A stretch of DNA of 64,000 nucleotides from assembly GCA_002066995.1 (NCBI GenBank), contig MWTC01000019.1, forward strand, positions 1 to 64,000, written 5' to 3'. The translations under genes and the position numbers were made by a program. The notes below the pieces were generated by a model. That model was not told the DNA's origin. It was given only the letters and a program-made list of their open reading frames with translations, and ran no database searches. Source of the stretch: Sphingobacteriales bacterium UTBCD1. Its GTDB lineage: Bacteria; Bacteroidota; Bacteroidia; Chitinophagales; Chitinophagaceae. Below, piece by piece: positions 47,001 through 56,304 of this stretch. How positions within the stretch are numbered: position 1 is the first letter of the stretch; every line of letters starts with the position of its first letter.

Positions 47001-49427
47001 TTACTTTACCCCGTAAATATCCACCTTCAGGTTTTTCATCTTTAAACTGATGGGCAATTCCTGCCGGAACAGGGACAGTTCAAAACTTAAATTTTCGTAT
47101 TGTTTGTAATCATTTAATTCAAACATGTCATCGGTGGAGACCGGGGTCCACTGCATCGGGTGATAACCTTTTTCGGTCATCAATACAAGATCACGTTTGG
47201 TCCAATACAGGTATTCTTTAGCCGTATTGGTTTTGCCGGTCAACGCAAGCCGGAAAGAAGGCTGGCCTGCTGAATCAGCTTTAACGAGGTTGATATCGGC
47301 GGAAACATCGATGTAGAGATAACGGTATTCTTTCGGTATGGTGAATACCGGCATCACTGTCGTGTCGGTACTTCCTGTTGCATAAACACGGATCAATGAA
47401 TCATTGAAGCTTGACAACAGCTTTTTTTCGCCAGGTAAAGGGAGTTTATCTTTTGGAAATATTTTATTGTTGTCACATACATAAGAATTGATAATCTTGA
47501 AATTTTCCAGCAGGCGTGTGATATACTGTTGCATTGAATCATTCTTGTAAGAATCCATCAGCAGGTCCGGTGTGAGTTTATACAACATTCCTTCGGAAAG
47601 CATGTAATCTTTATAAATGTAATCATTGATCTCGCGGCTCCAGGCCATGAACGGCATGGATTGAACATTCCGGAAAGTAGTGCAGGTATCCAGTACATCT
47701 GCCATCCAGTTCACTTCATCGGGAACATAGGGCATTTTATAATTATTCAGGATCAGAGCAGTGATCGTGGGCGCAATATTGTTATGCGAATTCACAGAAT
47801 AGAATTTATGTGCTTCCTTCAGCATGGGAGAGTAAATGATCAGCGGCACATGGTAATCGTCAATATTTCCTGTGGAGGGAAAAGAACCAATATGGTGATC
47901 CCCGGTGATGAAAAAGATCGTATTGGAATATTCAGGACGTTTTGCATATTCAGAAAAAAAATTCCTGATGCAATCATCAGAGAACATGAAGGTCATTAAA
48001 ATTTTTTTGGTGGCGGTCAAAGTTCTTTTTACTCCCGGGGAAACAGAGATAGTCTTCATTTTTTCATCAAAGAGTTTGCTGTACAAAGGCGATTGATCAA
48101 AAAGATAAGGCATGTGCGTGGTTCCGGTATGATAGATATTGAAATAAGGGGTTTTCTTCAGTGAGTCCATCACTTCAAAGCTTCTGCTGTACAATGCATC
48201 ATCCGGATAGCCCATCGTCCAGCCTTCTTTACCAACACCCATCATTTTATATTTTGGCCCGTAGTGCGACAAAATAAAATCGGTTCCCTGCAAGCGTATA
48301 TAACCGCCCATGTTATCAAAATCCGGGTTGAACCCGATCATGAAGTTTGCCCAATAGCCGTTAGCCCTTAAAATTTTTATCAATGACAAATGTTCGGGCA
48401 TCATACCTATCAGGGAGAAGCCTGTTTTACCATAGGGAAGGGAACCTGTTAATGCGGGATGTGCTGCAAAAGTTCCCGGCGCTGTACTCAAAAAATTATC
48501 CCATACAAGGCTTCTGGAAGAGAGTGAATCTAAATAAGGGGTGAAACTGGTAGCATAAGCTTTATCACCGCTGAAATCCCTGGATAACCCTTCTACAACG
48601 AGCAGGACAATATTAGGAGGGGATTTATGAAGATTAAAGAAACTTCCCAGTACATCTTTACTGTCATTCTTGTGCAGGAGCGGGTATTCTGCACTTGTGT
48701 AGTTGAAAGGATGATTTTGCTGATAAAAAGAAATGGCTTCTGCCAGCTGCTGATCGTTCAGTTTGCCGGAATTAAAGAGACCTTTTGCTTTGAAATAGTT
48801 GTAACTGTCATTAACCCAATAGCTGAATTTGTTTGACTCAAGATAATAAGCTCCGGGCTGGTTGAAGCTGCTGTTGGATGGAACGGAAAATTTAAAAAAG
48901 AAAACAGCAAGCAACGAAAGAATAAAGACAGTAACCGGTTGCCATTTTCTGAATTTAATTTTCCTGATGATAAAAAAATAAATTAAGAAATAAGCAGCTA
49001 TGTAGATCGCAAAAGGTACAAGCACCATATACCCGGTGGAAAGCATTTGTCTGGCAGTGATCCATGAGTCAGCAGCTTTCCGGGTAAAAAATTCATGATC
49101 AAAGGGGCGAGTTCTTTCAGAAAAAACTATGATCAGGGAGATATACAGGATGATCATTATTGTATTCAGAATGTGAAATGTGATCTTTGCGGTTTTTAAA
49201 TTCCATACTGAGATCAAATAGTAAACCGGCAGGAAAATAAAACAATAGATCAGGACAGCCCAGGCATCGAAAAATACACCGGTCAGTTCATAACGATAAG
49301 AATGCTCCAGGAAATATTTGGATGCAATAGTGAAATATTCATACAGCCTGACGAGGCAGATGGTGATCAGGAAACTTAAAAGGATCGCAGACCATGACTG
49401 AAGCCGGCTGCCGGAATTATTTTTCAT
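47001..49427 (-). CDS. LTA-synthase-like membrane sulfatase
   Basis: 808 residues. Five helices in the first ~175 residues are followed by an exported sulfatase-fold domain. The metal ligand is in VVEGLSRDF, the nucleophile threonine in STAPGTFAAHPALTGS, and other metal residues in FITGDHHIGSF. A C-terminal beta-rich region of about 150 residues is extra. The family includes lipoteichoic acid synthase, OpgB and EptA-like phosphoglycerol or phosphoethanolamine transferases. Gram-negative members act on lipid head groups or glycans; donor and acceptor are unknown here. Confidence 0.8.
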   Translation of the reverse strand: MKNNSGSRLQSWSAILLSFLITICLVRLYEYFTIASKYFLEHSYRYELTGVFFDAWAVLIYCFIFLPVYYLISVWNLKTAKITFHILNTIMIILYISLIIVFSERTRPFDHEFFTRKAADSWITARQMLSTGYMVLVPFAIYIAAYFLIYFFIIRKIKFRKWQPVTVFILSLLAVFFFKFSVPSNSSFNQPGAYYLESNKFSYWVNDSYNYFKAKGLFNSGKLNDQQLAEAISFYQQNHPFNYTSAEYPLLHKNDSKDVLGSFFNLHKSPPNIVLLVVEGLSRDFSGDKAYATSFTPYLDSLSSRSLVWDNFLSTAPGTFAAHPALTGSLPYGKTGFSLIGMMPEHLSLIKILRANGYWANFMIGFNPDFDNMGGYIRLQGTDFILSHYGPKYKMMGVGKEGWTMGYPDDALYSRSFEVMDSLKKTPYFNIYHTGTTHMPYLFDQSPLYSKLFDEKMKTISVSPGVKRTLTATKKILMTFMFSDDCIRNFFSEYAKRPEYSNTIFFITGDHHIGSFPSTGNIDDYHVPLIIYSPMLKEAHKFYSVNSHNNIAPTITALILNNYKMPYVPDEVNWMADVLDTCTTFRNVQSMPFMAWSREINDYIYKDYMLSEGMLYKLTPDLLMDSYKNDSMQQYITRLLENFKIINSYVCDNNKIFPKDKLPLPGEKKLLSSFNDSLIRVYATGSTDTTVMPVFTIPKEYRYLYIDVSADINLVKADSAGQPSFRLALTGKTNTAKEYLYWTKRDLVLMTEKGYHPMQWTPVSTDDMFELNDYKQYENLSFELSLFRQELPISLKMKNLKVDIYGVK

Positions 49428-49508
49428 TTAATTAATGAGAGGGCTAAATTATAGTTTTATTGCCAGCAACGAATGCACGGAATTATTTTGTTTTCAGGGC
49501 TGTTTTTT

Positions 49509-49524
49509 ACCGGGAATGCCCGGT
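49509..49524. other. Perfect short hairpin in the divergent intergenic region
   Basis: ACCGGG-AATG-CCCGGT forms a six-pair stem with a four-base loop. No U tract follows on either strand, so it is not a typical terminator. It lies between two divergent genes (sulfatase and nucleoside permease), 80 bases from the first and 160 from the second. Confidence 0.3.
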
Positions 49525-49682
49525 TATATGTTTGTTGCCTGCATTGCTGAGGGTATTTAAAAGGCTGGTAAAACAGGTTGACAATGCATCGCAAAAATTC
49601 TTCAGGTAAGCCAGGTTTAATTTATACATCATCCCAACTTCAAAAAATCCTTATCTTCCCTTCCTGAAATAAATCCAACACA

Positions 49683-50942
49683 ATGGGCATTAAATTCCGC
49701 CTCACCGTTCTCAGCTTTTTTCAGTTTTTTGTATGGGGTGCATGGCTGATCACGATCGGCACTTATTGTTTGAATGCAAAAGGATGGAGCTTCCCCCAAT
49801 TTGGTGCCATCTTTTCCACGATGGCGATCTCTTCACTCTTTATGCCGGCGATTGCAGGCATTATTGCAGATAAGTGGATTAATGCGGAAAGATTATATGG
49901 CGTACTTCAGATACTTTATGGATTGATTCTGCTGTATGTTCCCAGGGTAAACGATCCGGACACTTTATTTTATGTGATCCTTGCAGCAATGATCTGCTAC
50001 ATGCCCACCATTTCCTTATCCAATGCCATTGCTTATACTATTTTAAAAAGAAATGGTTATGATGTGGTCAAAGCATTTCCACCAATAAGAGTGTGGGGTA
50101 CTATAGGTTTCATTGTTGCCATGTGGACAACGAATTTGTCAGGAAGTAAAGCAAATGCTGACCAATTCATCATCGGCGCTGTAGCAGCTCTCTTGCTTGG
50201 AGTATTTGCTTTCACATTACCAAAATGTCCGCCGGCAAAATCTATTTCCAAAGATGCCGGCATCATTGAGCAGTTGGGTTTAAATGCATTTAAACTGTTC
50301 GGGAATTATAAGATGGCATTGTTCTTTCTTTTCTCTATGCTCTTAGGTGCAGCATTGCAACTGACCAACATGTACGGCGATTCTTTCCTGAGCGGGTTTG
50401 GTTCCAATCCGGCTTACCAGGATTCTTTTGTGGTAAAATATTCCACCATCATTCTATCCATATCGCAGATGTCAGAAACTTTGTTCATTCTCACTATTCC
50501 TTTTTTCCTGAAAAAATTCGGGATCAAGCAGGTGATGCTCATGTCCATGTTTGCATGGGTTTTCCGCTTTGGTTTGTTTGCTTTTGGCGATCCATCTTTT
50601 GCAGGTACCGTGATGATCATTGTCTCCTGTATCGTTTACGGAATGGCATTTGACTTTTTCAATATATCGGGCTCGCTGTTTGTGGAGACAACAACTGATT
50701 CTTCTATTCGTTCCAGCGCACAGGGAGTATTTATGATGATGACAAACGGGGTGGGGGCTTATCTTGGAAGCGTGGTGAGCGGCTATGTGATCGGAAAGTT
50801 TTTCATTAACACGGATGGCAGCAGCAACTGGCATGGCATCTGGCTGACCTTTGCCCTCTACGCACTGATCGTTGGAATTTTGTTCAGTATTTTATTTAAA
50901 CACAAGCATGTCCCGGGGCAGGAAATTGTGATCAATCATTAG
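49683..50942 (+). CDS. Nucleoside permease (NupG/XapB-like)
   Basis: 419 residues with twelve helices, of the nucleoside:H+ symporter branch of the major facilitator superfamily. Landmarks are SFFQFFVWGAWLITIGTY, the FPPIRVWGTIGFI motif, the ILSISQMSETLFILTIPFFL helix and FFNISGSLFVETTTDSSIR. It imports ribo- and deoxyribonucleosides in better-known members. It ends in a charged tail. A bidirectional terminator separates it from trxA. Confidence 0.85.
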   Translation: MGIKFRLTVLSFFQFFVWGAWLITIGTYCLNAKGWSFPQFGAIFSTMAISSLFMPAIAGIIADKWINAERLYGVLQILYGLILLYVPRVNDPDTLFYVILAAMICYMPTISLSNAIAYTILKRNGYDVVKAFPPIRVWGTIGFIVAMWTTNLSGSKANADQFIIGAVAALLLGVFAFTLPKCPPAKSISKDAGIIEQLGLNAFKLFGNYKMALFFLFSMLLGAALQLTNMYGDSFLSGFGSNPAYQDSFVVKYSTIILSISQMSETLFILTIPFFLKKFGIKQVMLMSMFAWVFRFGLFAFGDPSFAGTVMIIVSCIVYGMAFDFFNISGSLFVETTTDSSIRSSAQGVFMMMTNGVGAYLGSVVSGYVIGKFFINTDGSSNWHGIWLTFALYALIVGILFSILFKHKHVPGQEIVINH

Positions 50943-50992
50943 CCGTATTTATGAGTGCAGGCAATTTTAATTTTTTATCGGGAAAAAATAAA

Positions 50993-51019
50993 AGTGCCAC
51001 GATTTGAAACCGTGGCACT
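50993..51019. terminator. Bidirectional rho-independent terminator between nucleoside permease and trxA
   Basis: Stem AGTGCCACG (50993-51001) and CGTGGCACT (51011-51019) with a nine-base loop. On the minus strand the stem is followed by TTTTATTTTTT (strong); on the plus strand by CTTTGTCTTT. It serves both convergent genes. Confidence 0.85.
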
Positions 51020-51041
51020 CTTTGTCTTTAAAAGAAATCTT

Positions 51042-51362
51042 TTAACTTAAATGAGCTTCAATCTTTTTTACAAAATTTCCTTTGGGCTGTGCGCCAATCA
51101 GTTTATCAACCAACTGCCCGTTTTTGAAAAACAGGATTGCTGGAATGGAAGTGATGCCATAATTCATAGATACCTGAGGATTTACATCTACATTCACTTT
51201 ACCTACATTCACTTTCCCGCTGTATTCTTTGGAAAGATCTTCGATGATAGGCCCGATAGCACGGCAAGGGCCACACCATTCTGCCCAGAAATCCACAACG
51301 CTCAGTTTGTCGGATGACAGCACTTCAGTTTGAAAATTGGAATCATTAAATTCTTTTGCCAT
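51042..51362 (-). CDS. trxA: Thioredoxin
   Basis: 106 residues with the active site [13 protein letters not shown] and the conserved [13 protein letters not shown] cis-proline loop. General disulfide reductase of the cytoplasm. A good promoter precedes it and a terminator follows, so it is a single-gene unit. Confidence 0.96.
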   Translation of the reverse strand: MAKEFNDSNFQTEVLSSDKLSVVDFWAEWCGPCRAIGPIIEDLSKEYSGKVNVGKVNVDVNPQVSMNYGITSIPAILFFKNGQLVDKLIGAQPKGNFVKKIEAHLS

Positions 51363-51396
51363 TAGTACAAGTTTTAAATTTTAATTGTTGAGGACT

Positions 51397-51428
51397 GCAA
51401 ATTTAAGTCCTGACAAGTTAATACGCAA
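51397..51428 (-). promoter_or_regulatory. Promoter of trxA
   Basis: On the minus strand TTG (51428-51426), 20 bases, TAAATTTG (51405-51398). Leader about 30 bases. Confidence 0.7.
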
Positions 51429-51647
51429 TGCTGGCATACAGTTGTGCAAAACTTGTCATTGTTCAGCCTGAAAACCTGACAAAACTGAGTAGATTCTGAG
51501 GCCGGTATTGAGGTGTTTTATCCATTATGTTGCCAGGTCCGGCAGATGCTTTCTCATCTTCTCTTTCCCTGATTGTTGTGAATAAGCTTTTTCTTTGATA
51601 AGATCAATGTTTTATGAGTTCCTGTATCTATAAAATTGTTGAAAAGA

Positions 51648-54600
51648 TCAGGCTGTGATCACTTCCACTTCAAGGTCAGGTCTTTGCTGAAGGAATTCGA
51701 TCATGTCGTTATTCATTTCAAAGCCATTATTCGTTGCTACAAGGCTGATCTTTAGTTTGTTTTTTGGATCTTCTACAGTGAATTTCAGGACGGAATTCCC
51801 GGGGAATTTTTTTATATTTCCCTCTAAAAATCGGATCATTTCTTCATTGATGAATCTGGGATGAGCCTGGATATTTAACTGTTTGGTCAGTTGGCGTTTC
51901 ATGGTTTCTACCAGTGAGACATGCACCACTTTGAACTCAAATTCATCCCTATTATATCGTTGTTTAAAATACCCGGTGATAAAAACGGTATTGCCCGACT
52001 GCAGCATGGTACTGTATTTCATGTAATCTTCACTGAAAAGGAGGATGGTGGTTTTCCCCGAATAATCCTCTAAAATAAAGTTCCCGTATTTATTTCCTTG
52101 CCGCGAAATGCGGTGCTGTGCATCCGCAACCAGGCCAATAAGGCGGAATGTCATGTTCGGATTTGGACTCAGCGTGATCGTTTCTTTGAACTCATTAAAG
52201 TTGGCGAGAGGAGTAACTTTGTAATGTTCTATTTCAAATTTGTAATGATCCAGCGGGTGTCCGCTTAAAAACATCCCGGTCATTTCTTTTTCTTTATCCA
52301 GCTGAACGGTCAGTGGCCATGGGGGGCAATCAGGTATTTTCGGAGGAGTGATATCGTCCAGCATCGGCAGATCGCCGAATAGGGTGTTGGTGTTTGAAGC
52401 GTAATGGTTCTGGAATATCTGGCCGAAGCGTATGATGCGTTCCAGCCCGGTTATTGGTTCATCGGGAGAATGGTAAAAATATTGTGCCCGGTGCAATTCG
52501 GTGAAGCAATCGAAGGCGCCGGCAGAAGCAAGGCTTTCCAGCGTTTTTTTATTGACCGTCCTTTGATTGATTCTCTTGATAAGATTGAAGATAGTTGTGA
52601 AATTACCGTCTTTATTTCTTTCCTCAATGATCGCTTCCACCGCAGCTTCACCTACACCTTTTAAACCTCCCAGCCCGAAACGGATCTCGCCGGCATTGTT
52701 CACGGCGAAGCCTTTGTGCGATTCATTGATATCAGGCCCCAGCACTTTTAATCCCATCCGTTTGCACTCTTCCATGAAGAAAGTGATCTTTTCAATACTT
52801 CCTGCATGATTCAGCACAGCTGCCATGTATTCGGAAGGATAATGTGCTTTCAGGTATGCAGTCTGGTAAGCCACGTATGCATAGCAGGTGGAGTGTGATT
52901 TATTAAATGCATATTGTGCAAATGCTTCCCAGTCGCTCCAGATTTTTTCCAGTTCTCCGGGCGGGTAAAAATTATTGGTGGCGCCTTCGATGAATTTTGC
53001 TTTCATTTTATCCAGCACCGATTTTTGTTTTTTACCCATTGCTTTCCGTAATACATCTGCATCACCTTTGCTGAATCCTGCTAATTTCTGCGCCAGTAAC
53101 ATCACCTGCTCCTGGTAAACAGTGATGCCGTAAGTTTCTTTCAGTATATCTTCCATTTCAGGAAGGTCGTAAGTGATGGGCTCACGTCCCTGTTTGCGGT
53201 CAATGAAATTGGGGATATACGCCAGTGGTCCGGGACGGTATAATGCATTCATTGCAATAAGATCATCAAATTTATCAGGCTTCAGTTCCCTCAAATATTT
53301 CTGCATGCCCGTACTTTCAAACTGGAATGTGCCAATGGTAGCGCCATGCTGGTATAGCTCAAAAGTTTTCTTATCGTCCAGCGGGATTGTATCAATATTG
53401 ATTTTTACTCCATGATTTTTCTGGATCAGTTCCAGTGCTGTTTTAATGATGCTAAGTGTCTTTAATCCCAGGAAATCCATTTTGATGACACCTGCTTCTT
53501 CAATAATATTTCCTTCTATCTGCGTTACCCATAGCACAGAATCTTTTGCGGTGCACACAGGAATTAATTCCGTCAGGTCTTTAGGTGCAATGATGATACC
53601 TGCTGCATGAATGCCTGTGTTTCTGACGGAACCTTCCAGGCGTTCGGCCTCATGCAGCACTTTGCTTTCAATGGTATTGTCCTGGTTATAAATTTCCCTG
53701 AGTTTCCTGATGCTTTCTAATTCATCATTCCCCAATCCTTCCTTTTCTTCCAGAGTTTTTTCTGATTGCCCTTCTTTATCAGCATTGCGCACATCTTTTG
53801 TTTTTACCGGTGCATGCAATAATCTTTTCAGTACAATGCCGGGACGTTCGGGAACCAGTTTTGCCATGGCATTTGATTCAGGCAAGGGAAGATCCATAAC
53901 ACGGGCTACATCTTTGATGCTCATTTTTGCCGCCATCGTACCGTAGGTGATGATCTGCGCCACCTGGTTCTTTCCGTATTTTTCAACAACGTAGTCTATC
54001 ACTTTTTGTCTTCCTTCATCGTCGAAATCCGTATCAATATCGGGCATTGACTTTCTGTCTGGGTTTAAAAATCTTTCAAAAAGTAAATTGTATTTAATAG
54101 GATCAATATTGGTGATGCCCATACAATAAGCAACGACAGAGCCTGCGGCAGACCCTCTGCCGGGGCCGATAAACACGCCTTTGCTTCTCCCGGCTTTAAT
54201 AAAATCACTTACAATAAGAAAATACCCTGCAAACCCCATGGTCTTGATCGTGAATAATTCAAATTCGATGCGTTCCCGTATTTCATCAGTGATCCCGCTG
54301 TATCGCTTTTGTGCACCTTCATACGTAAGGTGTTTCAGGTATTCCCATTGGTTTAATGATTCGGGTGATACGGCGCCTTTATCAAGTTTTTCTTCTTTTG
54401 TGTGTATTTTAAATTCTTCGGGTATGGGAAATGCCGGCAATAAAATATTTCTTTTAAGATCCAGCAGGTCAATTTTGGAAATCACTTCATTGGTATTGTC
54501 AATGGCTTCCGGAAGGTCTGGAAAGTTCTTCATCATCTCCTCAGTGGTCTTGAAATAAAATTGATCATTAGGAAATGCGAAGCGTTTGTCTTTTTGATAT

Positions 54601-55349
54601 ACATCATCATCTGTGAATTCGCGGATAGCCGGAGTGGCTAGTTTTTCTCCTGTGTTGATGCAAAGTAAAATATCATGTGCGGTAAAATCACTCTGTTCCA
54701 CATAATGTGAATCATTACTGGCGATCATCTTCACTTTGTATTTTCCGGCCCACTTCACCAGCACTTCATTAACACGATCCTGCTCTGCAAGACCATGTCT
54801 TTGCAATTCTATATAATAATCATCCTGGAAAATATTCAACCACCATTTGAATTCATTTTCTCCTTCTTCTTCTCCTTTTTTCAAAATTGCCTGGGGTACG
54901 CTGGCACCGAGACAGCAGGTAGTGGCGATCAATCCTTCATGGTAGCGAAGGATTAATTCTTTATCAATACGGGGATATTTGCTGTACATTCCTTCTATGA
55001 AGCCAAGCGAAGTAAGTTTCATCAGGTTGCGGTAGCCCGTTTCATTTTTTGCCAGCAAAATCTGGTGATGCCGCGGATCTTTCTGATCTTTTGTGAATGA
55101 TTTGACATGACGGTTGTAAGTAATGTAAAATTCACATCCTACAATGGGTTTTACTTTCAGGTTTCCGTTTTCATCTCTGTGTTTGTATGCTTCAGCCACG
55201 AAGTCAAATACGCCAAACATATTCCCGTGATCACTGATAGCTAATGCAGGCATTCCGTCTTTGATTGCTTTTTTATACAGATTTTGAATGGAAGCAGCTC
55301 CATCTAAAAGAGAATACTGTGTATGTACGTGCAAATGTGAAAATTTCAT
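51648..55349 (-). CDS. dnaE: DNA polymerase III alpha subunit
   Basis: 1233 residues. The replicative polymerase. The N-terminal PHP domain has HLHVHTQYSLLDG and AISDHGNMFG. The polymerase core has the catalytic PDIDTDFDDEGR, followed by GPGRGSAAGSVVAYC, the tandem HhH domain (GGLKGVGEAAV) and a C-terminal OB fold (TFRLIGLVADAQHR). Length is slightly above E. coli DnaE. It appears monocistronic with a 159-base divergent gap to the NlpC gene. Confidence 0.97.
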   Translation of the reverse strand: MKFSHLHVHTQYSLLDGAASIQNLYKKAIKDGMPALAISDHGNMFGVFDFVAEAYKHRDENGNLKVKPIVGCEFYITYNRHVKSFTKDQKDPRHHQILLAKNETGYRNLMKLTSLGFIEGMYSKYPRIDKELILRYHEGLIATTCCLGASVPQAILKKGEEEGENEFKWWLNIFQDDYYIELQRHGLAEQDRVNEVLVKWAGKYKVKMIASNDSHYVEQSDFTAHDILLCINTGEKLATPAIREFTDDDVYQKDKRFAFPNDQFYFKTTEEMMKNFPDLPEAIDNTNEVISKIDLLDLKRNILLPAFPIPEEFKIHTKEEKLDKGAVSPESLNQWEYLKHLTYEGAQKRYSGITDEIRERIEFELFTIKTMGFAGYFLIVSDFIKAGRSKGVFIGPGRGSAAGSVVAYCMGITNIDPIKYNLLFERFLNPDRKSMPDIDTDFDDEGRQKVIDYVVEKYGKNQVAQIITYGTMAAKMSIKDVARVMDLPLPESNAMAKLVPERPGIVLKRLLHAPVKTKDVRNADKEGQSEKTLEEKEGLGNDELESIRKLREIYNQDNTIESKVLHEAERLEGSVRNTGIHAAGIIIAPKDLTELIPVCTAKDSVLWVTQIEGNIIEEAGVIKMDFLGLKTLSIIKTALELIQKNHGVKINIDTIPLDDKKTFELYQHGATIGTFQFESTGMQKYLRELKPDKFDDLIAMNALYRPGPLAYIPNFIDRKQGREPITYDLPEMEDILKETYGITVYQEQVMLLAQKLAGFSKGDADVLRKAMGKKQKSVLDKMKAKFIEGATNNFYPPGELEKIWSDWEAFAQYAFNKSHSTCYAYVAYQTAYLKAHYPSEYMAAVLNHAGSIEKITFFMEECKRMGLKVLGPDINESHKGFAVNNAGEIRFGLGGLKGVGEAAVEAIIEERNKDGNFTTIFNLIKRINQRTVNKKTLESLASAGAFDCFTELHRAQYFYHSPDEPITGLERIIRFGQIFQNHYASNTNTLFGDLPMLDDITPPKIPDCPPWPLTVQLDKEKEMTGMFLSGHPLDHYKFEIEHYKVTPLANFNEFKETITLSPNPNMTFRLIGLVADAQHRISRQGNKYGNFILEDYSGKTTILLFSEDYMKYSTMLQSGNTVFITGYFKQRYNRDEFEFKVVHVSLVETMKRQLTKQLNIQAHPRFINEEMIRFLEGNIKKFPGNSVLKFTVEDPKNKLKISLVATNNGFEMNNDMIEFLQQRPDLEVEVITA

Positions 55350-55453
55350 AGTCCTCAGAATCTAAATCATTCGTTTAAAGGCAAATAAAAGAATTAACAT
55401 TTTTCCGCTTCAAATTTCGTTTAAATAATGATCAGATTTCCGAAAAATAAATT

Positions 55454-55461
55454 TAGTTTTG
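55454..55461 (+). promoter_or_regulatory. -7 box of the NlpC/P60 gene
   Basis: TAGTTTTG, a full match to TAnnTTTG, 47 bases before ATG 55509. No TTG at the -33 distance. Confidence 0.45.
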
Positions 55462-55508
55462 CACGTTCCGAATATTACTGCTTTTGATCCACCTAAAAAA
55501 AGACCCTT

Positions 55509-56291
55509 ATGGTAAAGAGAATTCTTCCCGCCATATCGCTTGTCCTGTTTCTAGGTAGCTGCAGCGCCTTAAAGCAAATTGATTTTTCAAGTGATAAACC
55601 TGTGACACCCGTCACCGCATCAAAAACCGGACAGGATCGTTCCGTATTGAATGAGAAACATGTAAAATTCCTGAATAATATTTCTGCTGATCCGGCTCAA
55701 CCGGCACAACCGGAAGCCGTAACTGCATCTGCCAGGCAGGCGAGAGGCCCTCGCCGCGATGAAGCCATGTATGCAACCCCTGTAAAACAAAATGAAAAAA
55801 TAAACGAACCTGCAGGCAGTGAAGGCGGATTCAATACAGCAGATATTTCTTCTTCAATGGCTTTGCAAACAAAATATGCGGCTTTGATGAATATAGATCC
55901 TTTGAAAATACAGAATCTAAAATTATACGAGTTCATAGATGATTGGTACGGCACTCCCTATAAACTGGGAGGCGCTGCTAAAAGCGGCATTGATTGTTCT
56001 GCATTTGTGCAATTTCTTTTTGCTTCCGTTTATGGCATTTCATTGCCACGTACTTCCAAATATCAATACACATCAACTAGGCGTATTTCAACCACCCAGT
56101 TAAAGGAAGGCGACCTGCTTTTCTTTCATACCCGCCGCAATCATTCAGGAGTGACACATGTAGGTATTTATCTTCAGAATAATAAATTTGTTCAGGCTTC
56201 CAGTTCCGGGGGTGTTACAATAAGTGACATGTATGACCCGTACTATGTAAAACATCTTATAGGTGCAGGCCGTGCAGAGACCGGTAACTGA
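55509..56291 (+). CDS. NlpC/P60 lipoprotein endopeptidase
   Basis: 260 residues. Lipoprotein signal with the lipobox L-G-S-C. A low-complexity proline/alanine linker (about 55-90) precedes the NlpC/P60 domain, with catalytic cysteine in SGIDCSAFVQFL, histidine in GVTHVGIYL and a polar third residue downstream. Start of the domain has the family DDWYGTPYKLGG. It cleaves D-Glu/meso-DAP peptide bonds in peptidoglycan and is likely anchored to the outer membrane. Confidence 0.9.
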   Translation: MVKRILPAISLVLFLGSCSALKQIDFSSDKPVTPVTASKTGQDRSVLNEKHVKFLNNISADPAQPAQPEAVTASARQARGPRRDEAMYATPVKQNEKINEPAGSEGGFNTADISSSMALQTKYAALMNIDPLKIQNLKLYEFIDDWYGTPYKLGGAAKSGIDCSAFVQFLFASVYGISLPRTSKYQYTSTRRISTTQLKEGDLLFFHTRRNHSGVTHVGIYLQNNKFVQASSSGGVTISDMYDPYYVKHLIGAGRAETGN

Positions 56292-56304
56292 TTACCTGGT
56301 TCTG

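Noticed and set aside
51595..51607. TTGAT-N3-ATCAA inverted repeat
   Set aside because: It resembles an FNR site but spacing is three, not four, and it lies downstream of dnaE, not at a promoter.
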